A stretch of DNA of 64,000 bases from Rhizobium sp. S152 (lineage in GTDB: Bacteria > Pseudomonadota > Alphaproteobacteria > Rhizobiales > Rhizobiaceae): positions 62,001 to 126,000 of the forward strand of contig NZ_JAUDRZ010000025.1 of NCBI RefSeq assembly GCF_030380735.1, written 5' to 3'. The notes beneath the pieces were generated by a model. The model was given only the letters and a program-made list of their open reading frames with translations. It had not been told where the DNA came from and ran no database searches. Below are positions 1-7,972 of the stretch, piece after piece; the stretch's first letter is position 1, and each line of letters opens with the position of its first letter. The position numbers were made by a program, and so were the translations under genes.

Positions 1-111
1 GGAAAAGTGCCCAGACGCATTGCCTGAGCACCTTTGGCGCATTGGAATGGTTGCTTGCGTCCCTGTCAATCCTGGGCGCTGTGAACACGCCTGCCGCGGA
101 GGGGTTGCACC

Positions 112-816
112 CTAGACAGCGGACACGGCTGTGACAGCGTCGAGGATGACGTCAGTTACGGCTTCCGGCATGGAAAGCAGCGACAGGTGGCCTGCCTTGA
201 GTTCGGTTGTCTTCGCGCCCATTGCCGCTGCCAGTTCCCGTTCCAGCTCAACACTGACCACGCGGTCCTCCGTAGACACGACATACCAGGTCAGACGCGA
301 GAGCCATGCGGGCTCAGTCACCTTGTCACCAAATGTACTGGCAGCTAGTGGCGGCTGAAGTACGGCAAGCACCCGCGCTTCATCTTTGGGGAGATCTTGA
401 CCGACGTCGTTCACCCAACCTTCTTCTGAAAGTGTCAGGTAGCCCGCGCCGTCGTTCTTGATCTGTGAAAGGCCGGGAGGTGCCGGATATCTGCCGACCT
501 GGTCGCCGACCGTCTCACCAGCCTTTGGAGCGAACGCGGCGACATAGACAAGCGCCTTTACCTTGGGGTCGTTGCCAGCTTCGGTGATGACTGCACCTCC
601 CCAGCTGTGACCGACAAGAACTATAGGGCCTTCGACAGAGTTGATGATACGGCGGGTTGCAGCGGCGTCATCCGCCAAGGAAGAAGTGGGATTCTGAACT
701 GCGACGACAGGAACTCCCTCCTTCAGAAGCAGCGGGATCACTTTCTGCCAGCTTGAGCCATCAGCCCATGCCCCATGAACGAGAACGACAGTTGGCTTTG
801 CGGAAGTAGAGGTCAT
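112..816 (-). CDS. alpha/beta hydrolase
   Basis: Predicted alpha/beta-fold hydrolase of about 234 residues, substrate unknown. Visible features: an early VLVHGAW strand/oxyanion region, the nucleophile elbow GHSWGG, and a late histidine in KAGHLSLLS. The size and pattern match small esterases of the salicylate-esterase/AB-hydrolase type. The open frame extends upstream to 909, but the ATG at 816 follows CAGGAGC at good spacing and begins directly before the fold, so I chose it. No signal peptide from this start, hence cytoplasmic. It follows the broken XdhC-family gene on the same strand about 115 bp downstream; no functional link is evident. Family assignment is firm, substrate unknown. Confidence 0.85.
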   Translation of the reverse strand: MTSTSAKPTVVLVHGAWADGSSWQKVIPLLLKEGVPVVAVQNPTSSLADDAAATRRIINSVEGPIVLVGHSWGGAVITEAGNDPKVKALVYVAAFAPKAGETVGDQVGRYPAPPGLSQIKNDGAGYLTLSEEGWVNDVGQDLPKDEARVLAVLQPPLAASTFGDKVTEPAWLSRLTWYVVSTEDRVVSVELERELAAAMGAKTTELKAGHLSLLSMPEAVTDVILDAVTAVSAV

Positions 817-930
817 TTGGTCTTTGCTCCTGACAGGTCTGAATATCGAGAAGATTAAAGTGGCAACGGACGGCTGGTCTTGATGGATCGGACTTTGTTT
901 GGACCGCAATATTGCTGTGAAAATTTGCTG

Positions 931-1854
931 TCATGGCGTAGCCTGCCTCACATAAGCGATCTCGGCGACGATCAACAGAGCTAGGCTCTGCGCATCTCGT
1001 GCTTTTGGAAATAGCCCGATCGGAGCTTTGATGCGCGAGAGTTGGCTTGGGCTATATCCCAAACTCGAGAGCCGCTCGATTCGGTTTGCATGCGTCCGCG
1101 TGCTTCCCAAGGCGCCGATGTAAAATGGACTTCCGAGCAGAACCTCTCTCATGACAGGAATCTCGTGATCCAGATCGTGGTAGAGAAGTGCCACTGCTGT
1201 GTTCTCGTCAAAAGGCGGCAATTCCGGCAGACGGTTGCCATCGCGAATATGGTCGAACACCTCATATCCCGCCGCCTTCGCAACATTTGCCGTTGCCTCG
1301 ACTTCGAGCGTCCGCCCACCGATGAAGATCTTCGGCCGTGGCCTGTACGACATCACAAAATTCTCGCGGACCCAGCCGGTGGCAGCACTGCCACTAGCAC
1401 GTAACGAGCGCTCCCCAGGAGAGTAAATCAAGGAAGACGACGCCCGGTTCCGGAGTTCTTATAAAACAGTCTCGATCGGCCCGACATCGTCCACGACGTG
1501 TATGGCGATATTGATGCTCCCTCCACATGGGAGACGAATGTCGAAGAACGGTGATCCGACACCTAGTCTAAGGAACCGGTCCATTCTCTTCTCGATGGCC
1601 GCAACCGCCTCTGCGGCAACCGCGGCTTCGGTGCATCCCCCGGACACAAAACCACAGTAGAGCCCCTGGTCGGTAATCGCCATCTGAGCCCCCAAAGCTC
1701 GCGCCGAACCGCCCTGGACCTCAACCAATGTGGCGAGTGCGACACCGCTTCCGGCTGAGATGCAACTTTGTGCAAACCGCAAGACGTCTTCGTTTCGATC
1801 CGTGATGAAAGCAGTCCGGGGTGCATCAAGGTGTGACGAAAGCTTCGTTGACAT
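931..1854 (-). pseudogene. XdhC-family protein gene interrupted by one in-frame TAA
   Basis: XdhC/CoxI proteins insert the sulfurated molybdenum cofactor into xanthine-dehydrogenase-type hydroxylases. Codons 1-131 from the ATG at 1854 give the N-terminal XdhC_CoxI domain (LVEVQGGSARALGAQMAI, FVSGGCTEAAVAAE, LPCGGSI). A TAA occupies 1461-1459. The same frame continues open through ELRNRASS and then encodes the C-terminal Rossmann domain (RPRPKIFIGG, YHDLDHEIPVM, FYIGALGSTRTHANR, ending at 931). Both halves are in one frame with nothing obviously missing, so a single point change (for example CAA to TAA) explains the break. A TTG at 1431 could restart the second half, so two separate polypeptides cannot be excluded. 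No molybdenum hydroxylase gene lies nearby. Confidence 0.8.
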
Positions 1855-2119
1855 AACGGCGATCCCGGCTCCGATGTAACTTGTGGAATACTCGGCGCCA
1901 CGGCTGGCTCCGAAAGACGGAAGCTATGACCGGCTTCGGATAAGGTCTTGAACGATCGTACTGTCGCCAAGATAAATTGGCGGTGGAGGAAAAAACGTGT
2001 CTCACGGAGAGAGACCTACACGAAGGTATATACTGTTCACACCTCTGCACGATTTCGTCACAAGCAATGGTCGGCAAGAATAGGAACATCGACAAACTGC
2101 ATTCTGGAGGAGAGTGACG

Positions 2120-2530
2120 ATGTTGCTTGTGAAGTCGAGCGCTGCTGCAATGCTTTTCGCTCTTTTCTGCACCCGTTTTGCCTTTGCATCTCTCGACGGG
2201 CATCAGAGAGCAGATTTGATAGAGGTCCCAGAGCAGAACTTCACCGTGACGTTCACCCAGAGCGTGGACCCTGCAGAGTCATCAGCGAGGATCTTTGGGC
2301 CAAGCGGTGAGGTTCCGATAATGTCACCCAGATCCGGAGAAAGTCCCGATGAGTTAGTCGTCCCTGTGCGCCAGTGGCTTGAACCAGGTGTTTACATCAT
2401 CTGGTTTAACGTGGGTTCGCCAGATGGCCGATTTTTCTCGGGAACGACAACTGTCTCAATCCCCTCATCCGTTCCAACTGGCTCTTCCAAGCCGGAGCCA
2501 ACGGCTGCGGACGCTTATCAAGAGAGATGA
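2120..2530 (+). CDS. CopC-like periplasmic protein
   Basis: 136-residue exported protein with an N-terminal signal peptide (AAAMLFALFCTRFAFA) followed by a CopC-type beta-sandwich pattern: FTQSVDPAESSARIFGPSG, a central VPVRQWLEPGVYIIWFNVGS, then DGRFFSGTTTVSI. CopC domains bind copper in the periplasm or serve as structural modules. The usual mature N-terminal histidine is not evident (the mature end reads SLDGH), so copper binding is uncertain. The ATG at 2120 follows GGAGGAGAG at good spacing. Its stop overlaps the ATG of the next small gene (ATGA), suggesting translational coupling. Confidence 0.7.
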   Translation: MLLVKSSAAAMLFALFCTRFAFASLDGHQRADLIEVPEQNFTVTFTQSVDPAESSARIFGPSGEVPIMSPRSGESPDELVVPVRQWLEPGVYIIWFNVGSPDGRFFSGTTTVSIPSSVPTGSSKPEPTAADAYQER

Positions 2531-2823
2531 GGTCGGCCACCATGGATATGTCCCGACTGAGACGTGCCTCTCCACACAAGTGTGACCTGAACCAACCAAC
2601 TCGACTACTGGTCGCAGCAAATGACAAAGGACCTGGTGGCCGCGCGTCCAAGCTCCCAGTCGCCATTGCCCAAATAGAGCCCGGCGCCTTTTCATCACCC
2701 GCTGAGCCGTTGTCGCTCGCACTACCGTTCCTGGTCGTTATCGTACTATCCACCGTGGTTTTTGCCGAGGCGATGGCACTTGCACCTATTATAGTCGCGG
2801 GCCTGGACGACCTACTGCGTTGA
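2527..2823 (+). CDS. hypothetical protein, one C-terminal membrane segment
   Basis: 98-residue open frame starting inside the stop of the CopC-like gene (ATGA). I do not recognise it. The first 60 residues are polar and basic. Residues about 64-90 form one hydrophobic stretch (LALPFLVVIVLSTVVFAEA), fitting a single membrane anchor. The coupled start and the membrane segment support a real gene next to a periplasmic copper-type protein, but no domain or motif does, and it could be a fortuitous open frame. Confidence 0.4.
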   Translation: MRSATMDMSRLRRASPHKCDLNQPTRLLVAANDKGPGGRASKLPVAIAQIEPGAFSSPAEPLSLALPFLVVIVLSTVVFAEAMALAPIIVAGLDDLLR

Positions 2824-2960
2824 ATTTGGATACGCCCTGGCCAGCCGGGCACGAATCTCAGGACATCCTCCAAATCAGCGTTTTTCCGTCCAAGCCGTGC
2901 GACCGACGTGCGTTGTATTCCTGGAGAAGTTGAAGACCGATCCCATTCACAGGAGCTGTA

Positions 2961-3854
2961 ATGCGCCGCAGCATGTCCCTATTCACGCTGCCCCTAATCG
3001 CGGTGGTAGCCCTCTCAGCTGAATCTTTGGCGAAGTCCGCGAGCCCGCCGGTGGCGGTTGCGCCTCAGTACGACACGACACATGTCTATGTCGCCCCAGA
3101 TCAGGTGGACAGCTTTGTGCAGGCGTTTATCGGCACATTCGGCGGAAAATCTACGAACCAGGTGGTCGCGACCGTGACGCCGACCCCTAGCAGCACAACA
3201 AGTCAGCTGCTTCAGACCCCCGTCGGAACCATTTCCTTGTTTGGGTTCAAGACGCCGATCCCGTATCCGTTTGGACTCGAGCGCAACGGCTACCTGGTCA
3301 GGGATATGGACGTTGCAATCAAGGCAGCACGGGACGCTGGCGCCAGCGTAATCGTCGAGGCTTTTCCAGATCCTATTGGCCGCGATGCTGTGATCCAGTG
3401 GCCAGGCGGCCTGAACATGCAGTTATACTGGCACACCAATCACCGCGCCTACGACGCGTTCGAGACGATACCCGAAAACCGCGCCTATATTTCACCAGAC
3501 GCCGTGGGGGAGTTCCTCAGAGACTTCCTCTCATTCTCTCATGGCAAGATTGTTGCCGATGAAAGCAATGCGTCAGGTGCAGAGATCGGCAAACCGGACC
3601 AAAAGTTCCGTCGCATCCAAATTCGTTCCGACTTCGGACGAATGCTTGTCCTGGTTTCCGATGGTCACTTGCCCTACCCTTATGGCTACGAAACGACCGG
3701 GTATGAGGTACAAGACCTTCAGCAAACCCTGGCAAAGGCTGACAAGCTTGGCGTGACAATTCTTGTCCCGCCGCATAGCGCCGGGGATCGCCAGACTTCC
3801 ATCGTACAATTCCCCGGCGGGTACATCGCTGAAATTCACGCGGTGGCCAAATGA
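2961..3854 (+). CDS. exported tandem VOC (glyoxalase-fold) protein
   Basis: 297-residue protein with a signal peptide (LFTLPLIAVVALSAESLA) and two tandem vicinal-oxygen-chelate-like halves. Each half carries a HVYV/YISPD entry strand, a FG or PYPYGYE turn, a D(M/L)xxAxxxAxxxG helix and a final FPGG strand. VOC proteins bind metals or small aromatic or epoxide ligands; the ligand here is unknown. AGGAGCTGTA precedes the ATG. The stop overlaps the start of the porin gene by 4 nt, so the two are probably co-translated: an outer-membrane channel and a periplasmic ligand-binding or detoxifying protein. Confidence 0.8.
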   Translation: MRRSMSLFTLPLIAVVALSAESLAKSASPPVAVAPQYDTTHVYVAPDQVDSFVQAFIGTFGGKSTNQVVATVTPTPSSTTSQLLQTPVGTISLFGFKTPIPYPFGLERNGYLVRDMDVAIKAARDAGASVIVEAFPDPIGRDAVIQWPGGLNMQLYWHTNHRAYDAFETIPENRAYISPDAVGEFLRDFLSFSHGKIVADESNASGAEIGKPDQKFRRIQIRSDFGRMLVLVSDGHLPYPYGYETTGYEVQDLQQTLAKADKLGVTILVPPHSAGDRQTSIVQFPGGYIAEIHAVAK

Positions 3855-5311
3855 GATCCGCTCGGAATGAACAGGAAACCCCGAGACGCGGAGCCCGTAG
3901 TTGGTTGCGCAACAGGACCGTGGCGTTAGCGCTTTTGCCAATCGCCCTGTCTATTTCCCACTCTTACGCATATGCGCAGAGCCCTGCCTCGCCGCCAAAG
4001 CGGCCAGCGATTAAGTCCAATCGCTGGCAGGAGGACTGGTCAGTTCTATCGGATCCTAGCCTGAAAACCGAGCCGCTGGACGACCTCAAATATATTCCGC
4101 TTTTTCCTGGCGACCCTGACAGCTACGTGTCTCTCGGACTGACACTTCGTGAGCGTTACGAGATCAACACGGCCCCTGGTTTCGGGATTGGGGATGGTGC
4201 GAGAGACTCCTACCTTCTCCAGCGGGCCCAAATTCATATCGACACGCATTTCAATGAGAATTGGCAACTTTACACTCAATTCGAGGATGCCCGTGCTTTC
4301 GGCAAGCACGACATCGGCGGAGCGGATGAGAACGAACTCGATTTGAGGCTTGCCTTTCTCGGATACTCGCAGACGTTCGACGCAGGAACATTCAAGGCCC
4401 GCGTCGGGCGGCAGGATTTTGCTTTCGACTTGCAGCGCTTCGTCTCCTCGCGCGACGGACCAAATGTTCGGCAGTCGTTCGATGCCGTCTGGGCTGACTG
4501 GGAAACGGGGCCGTGGCGGATTCTAGGTTTCATCAGTCAGCCGGTGCAATATCGCGACGACGAGCCATTTGACGACACGTCAAACGGGCATTTCACATTC
4601 AGCACAATCCGCCTTGAGCGGCAGGTGTTCGGTACCAATGAACTGTCCGCCTACTATGCTCTGTACGACCGGGACGGTGCGCACTATCTGGATGCAGCCG
4701 GTGATGAAGAACGGCATGTGTTCGACGTCCGGTTCGCTGGTAACTCCAATAATTTTGACTGGGATGTGGAGGGGATGGGCCAACTTGGCACCGTCGGGTC
4801 GAGCGACATCAAAGCCTGGGCGATCGGTGCACGCGTAGGGTACACTTTCACCGATGCCGCATGGACACCAAGGCTTGGCCTACAGTTCGATGTGGCGTCT
4901 GGCGATCGGAATCCTGGCGACGGGAATGTCGAAACATTCAATCCGCTCTTTCCAAACGGCTACTATTTCACTTTGGGAGGCTACACAGGCTATTCTAACC
5001 TGATCCATCTCAAGCCATCGATTACGGTGAAGCCCACCGAAAAATTGTCGGTCACCACCGCTGTAGGCCTGCTGTGGCGTATGACTACAGCGGACGCTAT
5101 CTACACGCAGCCAAGTATCCCGGTTGCCAATACGGCAGGTCACGGCAATTCTTGGACCGGTGCATACGTCCAACTCCGGGCCGACTACTCATTCACACCG
5201 AACCTGACAGGAGCACTTGAAGCAGTGCACTACAACGCTGGCTCTACAATTCGCAATGCTGGCGGGCATGACGGCAACTACCTTGGAGCCGAGCTGAAAT
5301 TTTCGTGGTAA
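3851..5311 (+). CDS. alginate-export-family outer membrane porin
   Basis: 486-residue protein with an N-terminal signal region (VALALLPIALSISHSYAYAQ) and a long beta-barrel sequence with alternating aromatic strands (LTLRERYEI, YLLQRAQIHID, WQLYTQFEDAR, LGYSQTF, ARVGRQDF) ending in a terminal aromatic (KFSW), typical of outer-membrane insertion. The arrangement RxGRQ(D/E)F...QRFVSSRDGPNVRQSFD matches the alginate_exp barrel family, which includes many non-alginate porins. Substrate unknown; no alginate biosynthesis gene is present. It shares ATGA with the VOC gene upstream. The first in-frame Met was kept as start. Confidence 0.85.
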   Translation: MRSARNEQETPRRGARSWLRNRTVALALLPIALSISHSYAYAQSPASPPKRPAIKSNRWQEDWSVLSDPSLKTEPLDDLKYIPLFPGDPDSYVSLGLTLRERYEINTAPGFGIGDGARDSYLLQRAQIHIDTHFNENWQLYTQFEDARAFGKHDIGGADENELDLRLAFLGYSQTFDAGTFKARVGRQDFAFDLQRFVSSRDGPNVRQSFDAVWADWETGPWRILGFISQPVQYRDDEPFDDTSNGHFTFSTIRLERQVFGTNELSAYYALYDRDGAHYLDAAGDEERHVFDVRFAGNSNNFDWDVEGMGQLGTVGSSDIKAWAIGARVGYTFTDAAWTPRLGLQFDVASGDRNPGDGNVETFNPLFPNGYYFTLGGYTGYSNLIHLKPSITVKPTEKLSVTTAVGLLWRMTTADAIYTQPSIPVANTAGHGNSWTGAYVQLRADYSFTPNLTGALEAVHYNAGSTIRNAGGHDGNYLGAELKFSW

Positions 5312-5329
5312 TAATATTCCTTGTTGAAC

Positions 5330-5369
5330 GACGGCTGCATCGGCCTGGATGGATACGGCCGCAGCCGTC
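5330..5369. terminator. hairpin between convergent genes
   Basis: GACGGCTGC (5330-5338) pairs with GCAGCCGTC (5361-5369); GGCC repeats inside extend the stem. It lies between the convergent porin and carboxymuconolactone-decarboxylase genes. The following run of T is short, so intrinsic termination is likely but not certain. Confidence 0.5.
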
Positions 5370-5377
5370 TTGGGATC

Positions 5378-5950
5378 TCAGCCTTCGTCCTCAGGCACGC
5401 CAATGGCAAAACCGTTCAAGGTCATAGAAACAGAGCAGTAGTGCCCCACAAGCCAGATCAACTCTCTGACTCCAGATTCGCCGAACAATTCCAGCGCATT
5501 GTTATATACTCGCTCCGGAAGAACGCCGCCTTTGAGCAGCGCTCTAACAACGTCGAGGGCTGCTGCCTCCGAAATTGACAGATCCGCGGGCCGCTCGCCT
5601 GCGGACAATGTCGAGAGCCGAGCGTCGCTCATTGCGTGCCTATTTTTTGCGACAGCCGAGTGGGCATATACCTCGTACGCTGCACCGAAATGAGCGCCAA
5701 CAGCGATGATCGCCACCTGCCGCACCGAATCATCCAAGTGCCTGAAGGCCGTCATCGCCTTCGTAACGGCCCAGAATGCCTCGCCGACCTCGGGCTGATG
5801 TAGCCAAACATTCCAAGGACCAAGGAATGCACCGTCGGCACGCGTTGTAACAAAATCCTGATACTTGGCGCCGACACCAGCCTTCATCTCATCGTAGAGA
5901 GCCTTCTGTCTCGGATTGAGTTCGCTGGGTGACAGTGGTGGCATACGCAT
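5378..5950 (-). CDS. carboxymuconolactone decarboxylase (AhpD-fold) family protein
   Basis: 190-residue AhpD-like all-helical protein: GPWNVWLHQPEVGEAFW, RQVAIIAVGAHFGAAYEVYAHSA and LIWLVGHYCSVSMTLN match the CMD family core. The peroxidase CxxC is absent from the helix where AhpD carries it (AAYEVYAH instead), so an alkylhydroperoxidase role is unlikely. Such proteins usually act on lactones or aromatic breakdown intermediates. The ATG at 5950 follows CGGAGATCACG; a TTG at 5968 is less likely. The next gene on the same strand encodes a chloroperoxidase-like hydrolase 68 bp upstream, and the two may be co-transcribed. Confidence 0.85.
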   Translation of the reverse strand: MRMPPLSPSELNPRQKALYDEMKAGVGAKYQDFVTTRADGAFLGPWNVWLHQPEVGEAFWAVTKAMTAFRHLDDSVRQVAIIAVGAHFGAAYEVYAHSAVAKNRHAMSDARLSTLSAGERPADLSISEAAALDVVRALLKGGVLPERVYNNALELFGESGVRELIWLVGHYCSVSMTLNGFAIGVPEDEG

Positions 5951-6018
5951 CGTGATCTCCGAGTTCAATGCCTATTGGAAGTCGCTGAAGGGACTGACGC
6001 TACTTGAAAAGGTGGAGA

Positions 6019-6840
6019 TCAGCTTCGAGCAAAAGCGAGAAGGTCTTCGGAAAGTCGGTGCTTATGGGTCACGTATAGGGCGTGAGGAGCGCCCTCGTAG
6101 ATCTTGTAGATGCACCCCGTAATCATCTTGGCGGTGCGATCGCCTGTGACGGCTTTGGGAGCAGTTTGATCATCGTCCCCGTGCACAATCAATGTCGGAA
6201 CATCGATTGCGGCAATATCAGCGCTGAAATCCGTTTCGGAAAACGCCGTGACGCAGTCGAGTGTAGCCTTGTGCGAGGCCGCATACGCCATCTGCAAGGT
6301 TTGAGTGAGCACGCCTTGCGTGACGCATGAGCCGTCGCGATTGCTTCCGAAGTAGTAGGTATTGAAATCCATCAAGAACTGGGCTCGGTCGGCGGTCAGC
6401 CCCGCGCGTATGCCCTCAAATACCGCCTTATCGACCCCATCAGGGTTATCCTTCGTCTGCATCAAGAAAGGTGTTACCGAGCTTACCAGTGCAAGCTTTG
6501 AGATTGCTTGGGAACCGTGACGGCTCAGGTATCGAACGACGTCACCCCCGCCCATCGAAAACCCGACGAGGGTGACCTCTGAAAGCCCAAGATAGGAGAT
6601 GATATCCGCGATATCATCCGCAAACGCGTCATAGTTATAGCCGGACCACGGTTGCGACGAGCGCCCAAAGCCGCGGCGGTCATACCCGATTGCACGGAAG
6701 CCATTTTGCGCCAGGAACAACATCTGAGATTCCCACATGTCTGCGGTGAGTGGCCAGCCAGGGCACAATAGTACGGGTTTTCCAGCTCCCCAGTCGTTGA
6801 CAAAAATCTGGTTGCCGTCGCGCGTAGGAATAGTCGTCAT
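6019..6840 (-). CDS. alpha/beta hydrolase, non-haem chloroperoxidase type
   Basis: 273 residues, the usual length for cofactor-free haloperoxidase/esterase proteins. Visible: the oxyanion region LLCPGWPLTADMW, YDRRGFGRSSQP, the nucleophile elbow GFSMGGGD, the acid in IVHGDDDQTAP and the catalytic histidine in GAPHALYVTHK. These enzymes are serine hydrolases able to form peracids; the natural substrate is unknown. Upstream, on the same strand, AACG is loosely mirrored as GACG-N17-GTTCC (6887-6912), a 3-of-4 match to a stress-sigma promoter, too weak to rely on. Confidence 0.88.
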   Translation of the reverse strand: MTTIPTRDGNQIFVNDWGAGKPVLLCPGWPLTADMWESQMLFLAQNGFRAIGYDRRGFGRSSQPWSGYNYDAFADDIADIISYLGLSEVTLVGFSMGGGDVVRYLSRHGSQAISKLALVSSVTPFLMQTKDNPDGVDKAVFEGIRAGLTADRAQFLMDFNTYYFGSNRDGSCVTQGVLTQTLQMAYAASHKATLDCVTAFSETDFSADIAAIDVPTLIVHGDDDQTAPKAVTGDRTAKMITGCIYKIYEGAPHALYVTHKHRLSEDLLAFARS

Positions 6841-7035
6841 GGGTGATCGTCCGGTTGTATCGGTTACCGGTTAGACTAGCCATCGACGAAGCGTACCGCT
6901 TGGACGTTCCTATGGCATCTGACCAGATCGAGACATCCAATGATCATCTAAAACGCAGTCGGTTCGAACAATCCGACGTGGATCGGAGCCAGTACGCTCG
7001 CGAAGATCAGCAACCCAGCCATCGGAGAATTTGTA

Positions 7036-7221
7036 ATGACCCGATATAGAGAGCGCACGAAAACTACGACGTACGACACCGGCTTTCCAATCGCTGTGAT
7101 CGGCATCGCCATGCTGACCCTTCTCCTGTTCCTTGCGGTCGGCCACCTGCATGAGGAGAGCCAACCGCGTCAAGCTCGCGTGTTCGTTCCAGTGGCGATT
7201 GAGGAAGCCCGCGCAGACTAG
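7036..7221 (+). CDS. small single-pass membrane protein
   Basis: 61-residue open frame, not recognised. A basic, Thr-rich start is followed by one hydrophobic helix (IAVIGIAMLTLLLFLAVG) and a short polar tail, fitting an N-in single-span membrane protein. CGGAGAATTTGTA precedes the ATG. It starts about 195 bp from the divergent hydrolase. It may be an independent stress-type small protein; function unknown. Confidence 0.5.
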   Translation: MTRYRERTKTTTYDTGFPIAVIGIAMLTLLLFLAVGHLHEESQPRQARVFVPVAIEEARAD

Positions 7222-7272
7222 GAATCCTTGGCTCTACCTCTCGCTAGTGACTTCAACACACGGAGCATCGCC

Positions 7273-7563
7273 ATGGATTTTGCATTCTCAGATAATTGGA
7301 TGACAATACGTGGGCTTTCGCAGCCGGAGCGGGCCCAGACGTTGATACAAGTCAGCAGAAGCCTGCACTACGCAGCCCTGCTCTCACGAACCGCTGGTAG
7401 ACCAGGTTGGTTCGAGATGGAGCAGCTCGGAGATAGCATGCTGCGCGACCACGACCACTTCTTGAAGAGTGACCAAGCCTGCTCGCAGGCCCATCAGGAT
7501 GCGATGCGACTTCTATCGCGGTGGGAGTGTCAATTCTCAGCTGAGAGTGAAACTTTGCAGTGA
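7273..7563 (+). CDS. hypothetical protein
   Basis: 96 residues from the ATG at 7273 (an alternative upstream start at 7228 has weaker support). No recognised domain. The sequence is soluble and helical, with conserved-looking MTIRGLSQPERAQTLIQVS and a C-terminal RLLSRWE. It lies between the small membrane protein and the UBP zinc-finger gene on the same strand. No signal peptide. Confidence 0.5.
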   Translation: MDFAFSDNWMTIRGLSQPERAQTLIQVSRSLHYAALLSRTAGRPGWFEMEQLGDSMLRDHDHFLKSDQACSQAHQDAMRLLSRWECQFSAESETLQ

Positions 7564-7648
7564 GCCTCGCCCTTTTCCTACAACAGCTTACTTAGACTCT
7601 CATGGCCGCGCTTTTCTCGCTTCAACCCGTCTCGGAGTGTAGACCTTA

Positions 7649-7972
7649 ATGTCCCAATGCACGCACATGTCGACGATCAAACGTGTAACTCCTAGTAGCT
7701 TGGGCTGCCAAGAATGCTTGGAAATTGGTCAGAGATGGGTTCACCTGAGGCTCTGCCGGGAATGTGGGCACGTTGGCTGCTGTGATGACTCCATAGGTAA
7801 GCATGCCACGAAGCACTTCCGCACGACGGGGCACCCCATCATTGAAGGCTATGACCCTCCCGAAGGTTGGGGATGGTGCTTTATCGACAACGACTTCGTC
7901 GATCTGCCTGACCAAACGCCGCAACGCGGACCTATCCCTCGGTATGTAGATTTCTCAAATGACGACGAGTGA
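7649..7972 (+). CDS. UBP-type zinc-finger protein
   Basis: 107-residue protein with a ZnF-UBP domain: GCQECLEIGQRWVHLRLC, CRECGHVGCCDDS, GKHATKHFRTTGHPI and EGWGWCFID place the paired Cys and His ligands expected of the fold. In eukaryotes the fold binds ubiquitin C-termini; bacterial stand-alone copies commonly sit beside FAD oxidoreductases, exactly as here, and their role is unknown. The stop overlaps the start of the oxidoreductase gene by 14 nt, a strong sign of coupled translation and joint function. GGAGTGTAGACCTTA precedes the ATG. Confidence 0.85.
   Translation: MSQCTHMSTIKRVTPSSLGCQECLEIGQRWVHLRLCRECGHVGCCDDSIGKHATKHFRTTGHPIIEGYDPPEGWGWCFIDNDFVDLPDQTPQRGPIPRYVDFSNDDE

Noticed and set aside
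2406..2873. A 155-codon minus-strand frame overlapping the CopC-like gene
   Set aside because: Antisense to a gene with signal peptide and family motifs; no features of its own.
6961..6975. Possible tRNA T-loop (GGTTCGAAC)
   Set aside because: No cloverleaf can be built around it.
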